A stretch of DNA of 64,000 nt from CALHVX01 sp039198065 (GTDB taxonomy: Bacteria; Pseudomonadota; Gammaproteobacteria; Pseudomonadales; Azotimanducaceae): assembly GCA_039198065.1 (NCBI GenBank), contig JBCCTU010000006.1, positions 62,001 through 126,000 of the forward strand, given 5' to 3'. The position numbers and the translations under genes are program-made. Below the pieces are notes generated by a model, which saw nothing but the letters and a program-made list of their open reading frames with translations, was not told the origin of the DNA and made no database searches. Positions 1-9,400 of this stretch are shown piece by piece (positions within the stretch are counted from its first letter, which is position 1; each line of letters starts with the position of its first letter).

Positions 1-1227
1 GGGGTTGATGGGCTCACCGACGCTGCCGAGCAATCGCAGCGACGTTCGCTTGTGGCGCCGTACCGGTGCTTCCCCCTCCCGCATAAGTGCGCGAATAGCG
101 GTCGGCGCAGTGTAGAAGATACTCACGCGATGCCGATCAACGACGTCCCAGCAGCGGCCCGCGTCCGGGTAGCTTGGCACGCCTTCGAACACGAGCGAGG
201 TGGCGCCGTTGGAAAGCGGCCCGTAGACGATGTAGGAATGGCCGGTCACCCAGCCGACGTCTGCCGTGCACCAGTAAACGTCATCGTCGCGGTAGTCGAA
301 CACGGTGTCGAAGGTTAGGTTGGCGTACACCAGATAACCGCCCGTGGTGTGGAGTACACCCTTAGGTTTTCCCGTTGATCCGGACGTGTAGAGGATGAAG
401 AGCGGGTCTTCGGCGTTCATCGGTTCCGCCGGGCACTCAGCGTCGACGTCCGCCAGGGCGTCGTGGAGCCAGCGATCGCGCCCGGCTTTCATGGCAACCG
501 CATCCCCGGTATGACGGATGACCAGCATGCGGCGGACGCCACTGGCTCGCTTACAGGCCTCGTCACAGTTGCCTTTTAGGTCGATGCGTTTGCCGCCGCG
601 GCGGCCGCCGTCGGCGGTGATGAGGTAGTCCGAACGACAGTCCTCGATACGCCCGGCGATCGCGTCCGTTGAGAAGCCACCGAAAACCACCGAGTGAATG
701 GCGCCGATCCGTGCGCAGGCAAGCATCGCGATGACGGCGTCGAGAATCATGGGCAGGTAGATGGTGACCCGATCGCCTTTGCTCACGCCGTCAGCGCGTA
801 ACACATTCGCGAAGCGGCACACGCGGTCGTACAGCTCCCGGTAGGTGAGTGACGCTGTGGTGCCGGGTTCGTCTCCCTCCCACAGTAATGCGACCTTGTC
901 GCCGCGGTGCTCGAGGTGCCGGTCGACGCAGTTCACGCAGGCGTTGAGCTCGCCGTCGCCGTACCAGCTGACGCTGTGCTCACCGGGCGCCCAGGTGCTC
1001 CGGCTCGCGTAGCTGTAGGGTGTGCTCCAGTCGAGTCGCAACCCCTGCTCGGACCAGAAGCGTTCCGGATCGTCGATGGATTGCCGGTACAGGGCTGCGT
1101 AGCCGACAGCGCTGAGTTTTGCGCGCGCGGCGAAGGGCTGGGGGACGTCGACGCGATCCTGAACGGGCGAAGCCGGTTTGACGACTGCGGTTGCGATCGG
1201 CTGATGCGGTACGGGGACGCTGGCCAT
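1..1227 (-). CDS. acs: Acetyl-CoA synthetase, N-terminal 409 residues (runs off the window)
   Basis: Activates acetate with ATP and CoA to acetyl-CoA through acetyl-AMP, in the cytoplasm. The frame is open from the ATG at 1227 to the window edge. AAGGAGA lies just upstream of the ATG. Seen: an ACS N-terminal domain (WSEQGLRLDW, then the GDGELNACVNCVDRHL region), the AMP-binding P-loop YTSGSTGKPKG at residues 280–290, WCTADVGWVTGHSYIVYGPL, and the last visible residues GEPINP, all typical of Acs. About 240 C-terminal residues, including the regulatory acetylation lysine, lie outside. The porin gene ends 30 bases upstream on the same strand, so the two are probably co-transcribed. With the CrbS/CrbR-type regulators and the symporter nearby, acetate scavenging is the likely role. 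Propionyl-CoA synthetase is less likely because of the context. Confidence 0.95.
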   Translation of the reverse strand, partial: MASVPVPHQPIATAVVKPASPVQDRVDVPQPFAARAKLSAVGYAALYRQSIDDPERFWSEQGLRLDWSTPYSYASRSTWAPGEHSVSWYGDGELNACVNCVDRHLEHRGDKVALLWEGDEPGTTASLTYRELYDRVCRFANVLRADGVSKGDRVTIYLPMILDAVIAMLACARIGAIHSVVFGGFSTDAIAGRIEDCRSDYLITADGGRRGGKRIDLKGNCDEACKRASGVRRMLVIRHTGDAVAMKAGRDRWLHDALADVDAECPAEPMNAEDPLFILYTSGSTGKPKGVLHTTGGYLVYANLTFDTVFDYRDDDVYWCTADVGWVTGHSYIVYGPLSNGATSLVFEGVPSYPDAGRCWDVVDRHRVSIFYTAPTAIRALMREGEAPVRRHKRTSLRLLGSVGEPINP

Positions 1228-1257
1228 GAACGGTCTCCTTTAGGACTCGATACTTCC

Positions 1258-2589
1258 TCAGAAGCTGTATTTGGTGGAAAAGGTAAAGCGCGTAATCGTG
1301 CCGTTGTCGCCGTTGGTCAGTTCGCGCTGGCCGTACTGGGCTTCAACACCCAGCGTTACCTTTGGTGCGGTGTTCCACAGCACCGTGACATTGAACGACT
1401 GGACAGAGTCGGTGACGGCCGCAGTCACGATGTCGTCGTAGTCGGCGAACAACCCGGAGTAGCCGAGGGTCAGGCGGGCACCGTTGCGAAACAGATGGCG
1501 CCAGGCGATCAGTCCGCCGGTCGAATCGATGGCTTCGATGTCGCCGTCAGCGGGGTTTACGGCGGCGCCGGCGATGGCGTTAAGACCGATGTAGCGTCCG
1601 ATGCCTGTGCCTGTCGCAAGGTTGAAGCGCAACTGATCTGTGGGGGTGAGATCGATGCGGCCCGAGGCCGACAGCCCGATCGCCAGATCGTCACTGTCTT
1701 CGCCGTTGAGATCCATGCGTAGCTGGCGCACCAGTGCTGCAAAGGAGACGTTGCCGAAGTCGCCTTTGACGTTGTAGCGCGCCACCAGATCTGGAATCAG
1801 GCTGGTGTCCGATTCCATGAAGGTACCGGAAGTCGTTAGCACCGTTGTGTCGCCGTTTTCGATCGCGAACTGCCAGGGGCCGTTGCTGTAGCGAGCGAGC
1901 GGCTGTCGCTCGAACACCATGCCATCGGAGAGCGTCAGGAAGCTCGCGCTCTCAGGAATTGCCGAGGTGTTTTGAAACGTTGACCAGTCCTGGCCGAAGC
2001 GCCAGTTGCTGAAGTCGAAGAACGCTAGACGCAGCCGCGGGGAAAAGGAGCTGGAAACGCGCTGATTGCCCTGGAACGAACCGAGGAAGTCCATTTCGAT
2101 GTGCGCGCTGATGGTCTCGTTGCCCCCGAGGTGTGCGGCATCGAAGAACAGCCGCGTGGCCTCGGAGGTCAGGTCGGAGGCGGTTGTGCCTTCACCGCCG
2201 ATGGGCGTTGAGCTCGGGATGTAAAAATCCCGGGCGATGGAGTTCGCGGCGATGCTGCCGTCGGAGAGATCGGTGAAGTGCGTATCTAAGTCGACGTAGC
2301 CGCCGATCTTGATCGCCGTGTCCTGGACGCGGAAGCCGTCGCCGGCGGTCTTGCGGATCGTCTTGAGGACGTCGAGATCTTCTACCGGCACCTCGGGCCG
2401 CTGCGACTGCTCAGCGACGCGCATCGAAAGCTCCCGCAGCTGCGCTTCCAATTCCGCGATACGCGCTTCGAGGGCGGCAGGGTCGGTGTCAGCCCAGGCC
2501 GTACCCCAGGTTGCCATCGTGGCGATGGCAAAGGTGATCAGCAGCAGTCGATGTGTGATGCCTGATGATCGTCGGTGTGAGTCCGTCAT
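1258..2589 (-). CDS. DcaP-like trimeric outer-membrane porin
   Basis: A 443-residue outer-membrane protein. It has an N-terminal signal peptide (hydrophobic stretch about residues 14–30, cleavage near TAWA), then a short coiled coil (ALEARIAELEAQLRELSMRV, residues 39–58). The rest alternates as beta strands and ends in the aromatic KYSF typical of beta-barrel insertion. GGYVDLDTHF and SDGMVFERQPLARYSNGPWQ match the DcaP family, which admits carboxylates and other small acids. The coiled coil fits the trimer helix bundle known for that family. acs starts 30 bases after the stop, so the porin probably supplies acetate or a related acid to Acs. A candidate operator lies about 70 bases upstream of the start. 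The exact substrate is inference. Confidence 0.82.
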   Translation of the reverse strand: MTDSHRRSSGITHRLLLITFAIATMATWGTAWADTDPAALEARIAELEAQLRELSMRVAEQSQRPEVPVEDLDVLKTIRKTAGDGFRVQDTAIKIGGYVDLDTHFTDLSDGSIAANSIARDFYIPSSTPIGGEGTTASDLTSEATRLFFDAAHLGGNETISAHIEMDFLGSFQGNQRVSSSFSPRLRLAFFDFSNWRFGQDWSTFQNTSAIPESASFLTLSDGMVFERQPLARYSNGPWQFAIENGDTTVLTTSGTFMESDTSLIPDLVARYNVKGDFGNVSFAALVRQLRMDLNGEDSDDLAIGLSASGRIDLTPTDQLRFNLATGTGIGRYIGLNAIAGAAVNPADGDIEAIDSTGGLIAWRHLFRNGARLTLGYSGLFADYDDIVTAAVTDSVQSFNVTVLWNTAPKVTLGVEAQYGQRELTNGDNGTITRFTFSTKYSF

Positions 2590-2656
2590 GCAGAGTCCCC
2601 TCTCTCCCGATGCAGTATTCGGGGGGCAGCGACGTTCGCCTATTGGGCTTTGGTGC

Positions 2657-2670
2657 TACGACCTTTGTCC
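2657..2670. promoter_or_regulatory. Candidate CrbR-type operator upstream of porin–acs
   Basis: TACGACCTTTGTCC lies 68–81 bases before the porin start. Its near-palindromic core GAC-N4-GTC recurs as TACGACCAAAGTC at almost the same distance upstream of the symporter operon (9273–9285). Shared sequence, shared spacing and shared predicted pathway suggest one regulator, most simply the CrbR homologue encoded beside it. This is inference; binding is not shown by the sequence. Confidence 0.4.
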
Positions 2671-2765
2671 TATGGCGTTTTTGACCTGGTCCGGTTTCGG
2701 GTTGAGGCGCCCGCTGTAGTCTGGTTTGATGATATGCGGCCGGCTTGAGGGGAGCAGGTGAACCG

Positions 2766-3434
2766 ATGAATTCCTACGAATCGTTGCCCGGCAACGACGC
2801 TGAATCCGTCCATTGCGGCAGCATTTTGATCGTCGACGATCACCCGCTGTTCCGCGATGCGCTGACTGGGGCCCTGGCCCCCCTCCGTGACCGCTTCCAA
2901 GACGTCCTGCACGCCCATTCCATCGCCTCAGCCTGTGCCGTGCTGGATGCGCAGCCCGTCGATCGGGTGCTCCTGGATCTGAATCTGCCGGATGCCGAGC
3001 AGTTTTCCGGCCTGCAGCACCTTCGGGGTCGCTACCCGGACCTGGCGATCTATGTCGTGTCGGCCGCCGATGAACTCGCGACCATACAAACGGCGCAGAC
3101 CCTCGGCGCCCGCGGGTTTTTACCGAAGGTGCTTGAGAACGCGACGCTGAGCGACGCACTCGCAGCGGTTATCAGCGAACAGTGCTGGTTTCCAGCGAAC
3201 TTCGAAGCGCAGACCGACGACAGTCCGGCGGCTCGGGTGGCGACCCTTACACCGGCTCAGCAGCGCGTCATGGAAGGTCTCGCTGAAGGGCTGTTGAATA
3301 AGCAGATCGCTGACCGCATGGATATTTCCGTTGCTACGGTCAAAGCGCACATGACCGCCATCCTGCGCAAGCTCAACGCCACCAACCGCACGCAAGCGTT
3401 GCTCGTGTACCGACACGGGTTGGGTATCGGCTAA
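2766..3434 (+). CDS. crbR: LuxR-type response regulator, CrbR/ErdR-like
   Basis: A 222-residue two-component response regulator. The receiver domain (about residues 17–135) has the acidic pair in ILIVDDHPLFRD, the phospho-acceptor aspartate in VLLDLNLPDA, and the switch lysine in GFLPKVLE. The C-terminal LuxR/NarL helix-turn-helix is in LTPAQQRVMEGLAEGLLNKQ and ISVATVKAHMTAILRKLN. A TTG 21 bases upstream is in frame, but the ATG at 2766 follows AGGGGAG and begins a normal receiver, so I chose it. It is divergent from porin–acs and convergent with the sensor kinase. In Vibrio (CrbR) and Pseudomonas (ErdR), relatives beside an SLC5-fused kinase activate acs. The same role is inferred here from family and context. 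Confidence 0.85.
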   Translation: MNSYESLPGNDAESVHCGSILIVDDHPLFRDALTGALAPLRDRFQDVLHAHSIASACAVLDAQPVDRVLLDLNLPDAEQFSGLQHLRGRYPDLAIYVVSAADELATIQTAQTLGARGFLPKVLENATLSDALAAVISEQCWFPANFEAQTDDSPAARVATLTPAQQRVMEGLAEGLLNKQIADRMDISVATVKAHMTAILRKLNATNRTQALLVYRHGLGIG

Positions 3435-3474
3435 GCGATCAGCTCCTGGGTTCTTCGTCGCCCTGGACTACGGG

Positions 3475-6400
3475 TCAACGGTGGCTTCGGTGGCGGGCGC
3501 TCTCGGCGCTGCGACCCGCGGTCAGCGTGCTCAGCAGATCTTTCGCGCGCATCGGTTTTCTGAACAGCGCAACGCCTTCCGCCGCGCACAGCCGTTCGAT
3601 GTCGGGTCCACTGCGGGCCGTGATCAGCACCCGCACCAGGTCCGGGCAGGCGACGCCCTGGTGTTTTAAGAACTCGAAGCCAGACTCGCCGTCGCGAAGC
3701 TGAAGATCGGCTATGACCGCTTCCGCCGGCCAGCGGGTGAGCTGACGCGCGGCTTCATCCAGATTAGCCGCCGTACGCACCTCACATTGCCAGCTTTCCA
3801 GCAACATGCGCAGGCCATCGAGCACGGTCTCTTCATCGTCGATGCACAGGCACCGCATACCGACCAGGGCCTGTTCATTCGTTTGTTGCAGTTTCTCTAT
3901 CCGGCGAGGTGGTCCGGCGGGATGCTGTTTTTCGACCCGCTCCACGGCGACGCGAAACACCGACCCCTTGCCCGGGCGCGACCGCACGCTGATTTCGGCG
4001 TTGGTGAGCCGTGCAAGACGGCGTACGACGGCGAGACCGAGTCCGGCGCCTCGTAAACCCTGATTGTCGACGTCTTCCAGCCGCGCGAACTCGTCGAACA
4101 GGCGGTCGAGCTGGTCGCTCGGGATGCCGGGCCCCGTATCCCAGACCTCAATCCGCACCTGCTGCCCGACGCGCCGGGCACCAATCACAAGACCACCGCT
4201 GCGCGTGTAACGATGGGCGTTGCTGATGAAATTGCGGACGATACTCTGCAGGTAGTTGGGATCGGCGCGCACCATGAGCGAACTCGGTACGAGGCGGACG
4301 TCGAGGCCGGCCCGGGCCGCCATTGGCTCGGCTTCCTCGGCCAACTCTTCGAGCATCGGGCCGATCGGGAACGCGTCGATCTGTGACGGCGGTGCGCGGT
4401 GATCGAGGCGCGTAATGTCGAGCAGGCCGGAGAGTAAGTTGTCAGCGGAGCGAATCGCGTTGTCGGCTTTATCCAACGCTTCGCGATCAGGGTCCGAGAG
4501 CTGTGTTCCGCTTACTGCCCCAACGAACAGGCGGGCCGCGTTCAGCGGCTGCAGCAGGTCATGGCTTGCCGCCGCGAGAAAGCGGGTTTTCGATGCGTTG
4601 GCACGGTCTGCTTCCGTTCGTGCGATTTCGAGTTTTTCCGCCAGGCCTTCCAGCTCGGCGGTGCGTTCCTGCACGCGGGCTTCGAGCTGTTCGTTCGCTT
4701 CGATCAGCGCCTGTTCCCGGGCTTTGTCCTCGGTAATGTCGGTAAAGGTGGTGACGTAGCCGCCTCCGGGCATGGGATGACCGGAGATCCGCAGCCAGCG
4801 ACCCTGCGGACTGCGCCGCTCATAGCTGTGCGTGGTGCCGGCGCGCATGTGGTCAACCCGGCGGCGGGCCTGCGCCTCGGCGCTCTGCGGCTCGAGCCAA
4901 CCCGTACGGGTGTTGTACTCGATGAGATCGGTGATCGGTTGGCCGATCTGAAGCAGTCGCGGCGGGTAGTCGAACAGCGAACCGTACTGCTCATTCCACG
5001 CGACCAATCGCTGCTCGTTGTCGACGACACTGATGCCCTGATCAATGTTTTCCAGCATCGACTGCAGCATGTGTTGGTTGAAGAGCTGACTGCGATCCCG
5101 TGCAGAGACGACCGACAGGACATCGCCGAGATCTTCGGCACTGCCCCGTAGCGCCGACGACATGACCAGTCGCGCCGACGGTGCGCCGAGGGCGGTGGCG
5201 AGCAGTTTTTCCGTGTAGCCAACCAACTCCGCATCAGCGTCTTCGTCGTCGCCGAGCGCTTCCGCTCGCGTTGCGAAATATCGTTCAAAACTCGTATCGA
5301 CGGCGGCCCGGTCAAGGAACCGCGCCGCGAGAGCTTTGAGGTCAGTGAGACGAACTCGCGCCTGATCCGCGCTGAGGTTACCCACGGCGCCGGCGGCCCC
5401 GTTCGCTGCGAACGCTACGGCCTGCACGTCGTCGATCAGAGATTTGGGGGCGCCAAGGGATCCGACGACAAACAGGAGCGTATTGATGGCCAGGCTCATC
5501 ACGACGCCGTGGGTCAGCGGGTCTCCGACGTCGACGCCAAACAGGGCCAGCGGCGACAGCAGGCTCGGAAACAGGTCATCGGTGTAGGCGGTTCCAAGCA
5601 CGCTCGGGAGCAACAGCGTGTGCGCCCAGATCGCCATGCCAGCGAGCATGCCGAGGCACGCGCCACGCCAGTGAGCGCCGCGCCAGAAGAGAGCGGCAAG
5701 CAACGCCGGTCCGAACTGAGCGGCCGCGGCGAAGGACAGCAGTCCGATGTCTGCCAAGGTTCGACTGCCGCCCGCCACGAGGTAGAAGCCCCAGGCAGCG
5801 GCAAGGACAAGGCAGCAGCTCACGCGCCGAGTCAGCAGCAGACGACCGGCCGCGCGGTGGGTGTCGCGGAAGCGTTCGTAGCGCAGCAGGACCGGGACGA
5901 CGAGATCGTTGGTAATCATCGTCGACAGGGCGATGGTGGCGACGATCACCATACCCATGGATGCGGAGAAGCCGCCGAGAAACACCAGCAGCGCGAGCAG
6001 GCCATCGCCCTGAGACAGGGGCAGGGCAAGTACGTAAACGTCCGCCGCTACCGTGGCGTCGAACTGAGCCGACCCCGCTAACGCAATAGGCAAGACGACG
6101 ATACTGGTCACGAGCAGGTAGCCGGGAAAGACCCACCGCGCCAGCTTAAGCTCGCGGTCGCTCTGCCGTTCGATGTTGGCGATATGGAATTGTCTTGGCA
6201 GACACAGAACGGCCAGCATGGACAGCACGAGAATGCTGAGGAACCGTGACGGTTGCGGGAGTTCGGTGAGCGCCCGCGCCGCGGCGCTGCTTAGGCTCGG
6301 CGTGGGGTCACCGGACACCGAAAGCAGTGTCAGCGCTAGCACGCAGACGGCCGCGAGGGCGGCGAGCTTTAGCATGGACTCGAAGGCGAGCACGCGCATG

Positions 6401-6963
6401 AGGCCCGCGTTGCTTGCCGTCGTGTCGGCGCTCCGCGCGCCGAACAGGATAGCGAACGCGGCGAGGACAATTGCCAGGGCGGTGACCACGCCGTCGCTCG
6501 CGCCAGATACGACGAGCGGGTCGGCTGCCGTCAGCTGAGCGAAGCTCTGACCCATGGACTGCAGCTGCAGAGCGATGTATGGCAGGCTGCCCATGAGCGC
6601 GGTGATCGCGGCAAGGGCTCCGACGCGTCGATGCTTACCGAAGCGAGCGGCGAGAAAGTCCGACAGCGACGTGACGCCTTCCCGTTTGCTGACCCGCGCG
6701 ACGCGCGCCACGACACGCCAGGCGAGCAGGTACGTGAGGATGGGGCCAAGGAAGATGGGCAGATACTCCCAACCGCGCGCTGCTGCCGTACCGACGGCAC
6801 CAAAGTACGTCCAGCTGGTGCAGTACACGCCGAGCGCCAGTGGGTAGATCGCCGGATGTTGGGTGAAGCCCGCTTTCCGGGCGTGCCGATCGCGTCGCCA
6901 GGCCAGGGCAAACAGCCCGGCGACGTACAGCAACGACGCGCAAATCACTAGCCAGACCGGCAT
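3475..6963 (-). CDS. crbS: Sodium:solute-symporter-fused hybrid sensor kinase, CrbS/MxtR-like
   Basis: A 1162-residue inner-membrane hybrid kinase. Residues about 1–490 are a 12–13 helix SLC5/SSS transporter-like domain. A linker is followed by a PAS domain (MLENIDQGISVVDNEQRLVAWN), a dimerisation/phospho-acceptor box (RFLAAASHDLLQPLNAARLF), an HATPase domain (NFISNAH, DTGPGIPSDQLDRLFDEF, GAGLGLAVVRRL) and a C-terminal receiver (CLCIDDEE, VIADLQLRDGESGFEF, LFRKPM). The ATG at 6963 gives MPVWLVICASLLYV, the usual family N-terminus; an in-frame GTG at 7002 would add 13 residues. The architecture is that of CrbS in Vibrio and MxtR in Pseudomonas, which work with CrbR/ErdR on acs. Whether the transporter part moves solute or only senses it cannot be told from sequence. 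Confidence 0.88.
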   Translation of the reverse strand: MPVWLVICASLLYVAGLFALAWRRDRHARKAGFTQHPAIYPLALGVYCTSWTYFGAVGTAAARGWEYLPIFLGPILTYLLAWRVVARVARVSKREGVTSLSDFLAARFGKHRRVGALAAITALMGSLPYIALQLQSMGQSFAQLTAADPLVVSGASDGVVTALAIVLAAFAILFGARSADTTASNAGLMRVLAFESMLKLAALAAVCVLALTLLSVSGDPTPSLSSAAARALTELPQPSRFLSILVLSMLAVLCLPRQFHIANIERQSDRELKLARWVFPGYLLVTSIVVLPIALAGSAQFDATVAADVYVLALPLSQGDGLLALLVFLGGFSASMGMVIVATIALSTMITNDLVVPVLLRYERFRDTHRAAGRLLLTRRVSCCLVLAAAWGFYLVAGGSRTLADIGLLSFAAAAQFGPALLAALFWRGAHWRGACLGMLAGMAIWAHTLLLPSVLGTAYTDDLFPSLLSPLALFGVDVGDPLTHGVVMSLAINTLLFVVGSLGAPKSLIDDVQAVAFAANGAAGAVGNLSADQARVRLTDLKALAARFLDRAAVDTSFERYFATRAEALGDDEDADAELVGYTEKLLATALGAPSARLVMSSALRGSAEDLGDVLSVVSARDRSQLFNQHMLQSMLENIDQGISVVDNEQRLVAWNEQYGSLFDYPPRLLQIGQPITDLIEYNTRTGWLEPQSAEAQARRRVDHMRAGTTHSYERRSPQGRWLRISGHPMPGGGYVTTFTDITEDKAREQALIEANEQLEARVQERTAELEGLAEKLEIARTEADRANASKTRFLAAASHDLLQPLNAARLFVGAVSGTQLSDPDREALDKADNAIRSADNLLSGLLDITRLDHRAPPSQIDAFPIGPMLEELAEEAEPMAARAGLDVRLVPSSLMVRADPNYLQSIVRNFISNAHRYTRSGGLVIGARRVGQQVRIEVWDTGPGIPSDQLDRLFDEFARLEDVDNQGLRGAGLGLAVVRRLARLTNAEISVRSRPGKGSVFRVAVERVEKQHPAGPPRRIEKLQQTNEQALVGMRCLCIDDEETVLDGLRMLLESWQCEVRTAANLDEAARQLTRWPAEAVIADLQLRDGESGFEFLKHQGVACPDLVRVLITARSGPDIERLCAAEGVALFRKPMRAKDLLSTLTAGRSAESARHRSHR

Positions 6964-7080
6964 ACCTGAACCGCTCACTCCCCCAATCCCCGAAGGCGAC
7001 ACTGGGCGTCCCGGGCGGGTGGGTCAAGGTGATAGGTCAAGGCGATGGTCTTGGGTTGGGTCCTGCGCTAACAGCGCGAG

Positions 7081-7105
7081 TAAAAAGGCCCTCCAACGAG
7101 GGCCT
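7081..7105 (-). terminator. Rho-independent terminator of the symporter operon
   Basis: On the minus strand an 8-bp perfect stem (AGGCCCTC/GAGGGCCT, 7086–7093 with 7098–7105) and a 4-base loop are followed at once by five T residues (7085–7081). It lies 35 bases past the symporter stop and before the crbS start, so the symporter operon and the kinase gene are probably separate transcripts. Confidence 0.85.
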
Positions 7106-7139
7106 GGTGGTGCGGGAGTCGTTACGCTGGCCACGACGC

Positions 7140-8930
7140 TCAACCGCTGAGCGCGGGCGCCGGGACCATGTCGCCGTCGGCGATGCCGTGGGGTTTGCGG
7201 GTTCCCGGTACGCGAATGTCTTCGACGAGGTCCTGAACGTCCTGCGGTGGGGCTTTCGTGACGAGGGCGACACCGACGCCGACGACGAGCGATAGCCACA
7301 TGAAGACGAAGCCGATTCCCTCCGGAGAGACCCCGAACAGCCACTGGTCCGGCGTGCCGCCGCCGAACTTGAAGTAGTAGATGTAGCCGAAGGTGGAGAT
7401 CAAGCCCGTGATCATCGCGGTTATGGCGCCTTCCTTGTTCATGCGCTTCCAGAAGATGCCGAGGAAGATGATCGGGAACAGCGATGCTGCGGCAAGACCG
7501 AAAGCGAAGGCAACGACCTGAGCAACGAAGCCGAGCTGGGAAGCGAACAGACCCAGAAGCCCCGCGGCGACCACGGCGCCGGCCGCGGAGACTCGAGCGA
7601 CGCGGAGCTCAGTGCGATCGGTCATGGTTGGGAAGAGGGTGCGTCGGCACAGGTCATGGCTCACCGCTGAGGAGATCACCATCAGTAGCCCGGCAGCGGT
7701 AGATAGCGCTGCGGCGAGACCACCGGCGACGACCAGCCCGATCACCCAGGCCGGAAGATTGGCGATTTCCGGATTGGCGAGGACGAAGATATCGCGGCTG
7801 GCGATCACCTCGTTCTCGATGCCGTCCGATGCGTTCGGGCCGCGGATCTGCATCAGTCCGTCGCCGTTCTTGTCTTCGAAGCTGAGCAGCCCGGTCTGCT
7901 CCCAGGATTTAAACCAGGCAGGTACCGGCGTACCGCCGCGTTCCTCGATGGCCTCTGCTTCGAGCACATAGCTGTCCGAAGTGACGTAGGTGGCTTCGTT
8001 TACCGTGTCGATGAAGTTCAGCCGCGCGAAGGCGCCGACAGCCGGTGCGATCGTGTACAGCAGGGCGATGAACACCAGCGCGTAGCCGGCAGAGACGCGC
8101 GCAGCGCTGGCGCTCTTCACCGTGAAAAAGCGAATGATCACATGCGGGAGCCCCGCGGTGCCGAACATGAGTGCAGCGGTAATGCAGAACACGTCGATCA
8201 TCGATTTGCTGCTCGACGTGTATTCGAGGAAACCCAGATCGCTGACGACGGTGTTCAGCTTCTCCAGCATCGGCCGGTTCTCGCCCGCGACGTCGCTGAT
8301 GAAACCGAGCTGAGGAATGGGGTTGCCGGTAATCATGATGGAGATGAAGATCGCTGGAACCGTATAGGCGAAAATCAGCACGCAGTACTGGGCCACCTGC
8401 GTATAGGTGATGCCCTTCATGCCGCCGAGCACCGCGTAGAAAAAGACGATCACCATGCCGATGACGATGCCCCATTCGAAGGGAATGCCAAGAAAACCCG
8501 AGAATGCGACACCGACACCTTTCATCTGACCCGCGATGTAGGTGAAAGAAACGAACAGGGCGCAGACCACGGCGACGACGCGCGCGAAGGTGCTGTAGTA
8601 CCGATCGCCGACAAAGTCCGGGACGGTGAACTTACCGAACTCCCGCAGGTACGGGGCAAGCAGCAGCGCAAGCAGCACGTACCCGCCAGTCCAGCCCATG
8701 AGGTAGACGGAGCCGCCGTAGCCGAGAAAAGCGATGAGGCCGGCCATGGAGAGAAAGGACGCGGCGGACATCCAATCGGCGGCTGTGGCCATGCCGTTGA
8801 CCGCGGGATGCACGTCGTGGCCGGCAACGTAGAAGTCGTCCGTTGATCCGGCCCGCGCCTTCAGTGCGATGCCGATGTAGAGCGCAAAGGTCGTGCCGAC
8901 GAAAAAAAAACTCCAGAAACTCTGGTCCAT
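7140..8930 (-). CDS. Sodium:solute symporter large subunit (ActP-like, VC_2705 subfamily)
   Basis: A 596-residue SLC5/SSS permease of the inner membrane with about 13 hydrophobic segments. FYVAGHDVHPAVNGMATAAD, WMSAASFLSMAGLIAFLGYG and GGMKGITYTQVAQYCVLIFA are family signatures for sodium site and substrate pathway. A soluble insertion of about 80 residues (FIDTVNEATYVTSDSYVLEA onward) sits between helices, as in the VC_2705 group and unlike short ActP. The small subunit gene ends 3 bases upstream. The Vibrio counterpart lies beside crbS/crbR and belongs to the acetate regulon, so acetate or a similar monocarboxylate is the best guess for the substrate. The gene ends before a strong terminator. 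Confidence 0.88.
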   Translation of the reverse strand: MDQSFWSFFFVGTTFALYIGIALKARAGSTDDFYVAGHDVHPAVNGMATAADWMSAASFLSMAGLIAFLGYGGSVYLMGWTGGYVLLALLLAPYLREFGKFTVPDFVGDRYYSTFARVVAVVCALFVSFTYIAGQMKGVGVAFSGFLGIPFEWGIVIGMVIVFFYAVLGGMKGITYTQVAQYCVLIFAYTVPAIFISIMITGNPIPQLGFISDVAGENRPMLEKLNTVVSDLGFLEYTSSSKSMIDVFCITAALMFGTAGLPHVIIRFFTVKSASAARVSAGYALVFIALLYTIAPAVGAFARLNFIDTVNEATYVTSDSYVLEAEAIEERGGTPVPAWFKSWEQTGLLSFEDKNGDGLMQIRGPNASDGIENEVIASRDIFVLANPEIANLPAWVIGLVVAGGLAAALSTAAGLLMVISSAVSHDLCRRTLFPTMTDRTELRVARVSAAGAVVAAGLLGLFASQLGFVAQVVAFAFGLAAASLFPIIFLGIFWKRMNKEGAITAMITGLISTFGYIYYFKFGGGTPDQWLFGVSPEGIGFVFMWLSLVVGVGVALVTKAPPQDVQDLVEDIRVPGTRKPHGIADGDMVPAPALSG

Positions 8931-8933
8931 GAC

Positions 8934-9203
8934 TCAGTCCTCCCCCAGGCCGAATTTGCGTTCGAGGCGCCGCATGGCAACGCAGTAGTAGAAGATCAGC
9001 CCGACGAACACGTAGATCGAGCCTTGCTGCGCAAACCAGAACCCCATCGGTGCGCCGCCGACGCTGTACTGGTCGAGAAACTCGCGAAACACAATGCCGG
9101 CGCCGCAGGACACGACGAACCAGATGACCATGAGCCAGGTGGTGAGGCGAAGATTGGCGGCCCAGTAGCCGCGGGCATCCACCTCTGAATCAGAACGAGC
9201 CAT
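8934..9203 (-). CDS. Symporter small subunit, DUF4212 family
   Basis: An 89-residue inner-membrane protein with two hydrophobic helices (LRLTTWLMVIWFVVSCGAGI and GSIYVFVGLIFYYCVAMRRL) and the DUF4212 pattern YWAANLRLT, VGGAPMGFWFAQQGSIYVFV, LERKFG. These proteins pair with VC_2705-type sodium symporters. The ATG at 9203 is preceded by GAGGGG at good spacing; the in-frame extension to 9332 has no family similarity and was left out. The large subunit starts 3 bases after the stop, so the two are co-translated. A candidate CrbR site lies about 70 bases upstream. Confidence 0.88.
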   Translation of the reverse strand: MARSDSEVDARGYWAANLRLTTWLMVIWFVVSCGAGIVFREFLDQYSVGGAPMGFWFAQQGSIYVFVGLIFYYCVAMRRLERKFGLGED

Positions 9204-9272
9204 AGTTTTCCCCTCTCTGCGTAAGCTGCGTCGAAGCAAAGTGTCACGCTGCATCGCGTCGAGCGGTAGGGA

Positions 9273-9285
9273 GACTTTGGTCGTA
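9273..9285 (-). promoter_or_regulatory. Candidate CrbR-type operator upstream of the symporter operon
   Basis: On the minus strand this reads TACGACCAAAGTC, 70–82 bases before the small-subunit ATG. It shares TACGACC-N3-GTC with the site at 2657–2670 upstream of porin–acs. The half-site symmetry (GAC…GTC) makes orientation unimportant. Function is inferred from recurrence only. Confidence 0.4.
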
Positions 9286-9400
9286 CGGGCGCTAATCCCG
9301 CTTTGAATGGGTTTTGCGGTTTTATATGTCATTGAAAATCAAGGATTAAGCTAACAATGGGACTGCTGGTGAGTACCGTGTTTCTCTGGTTGCCGGGCCT

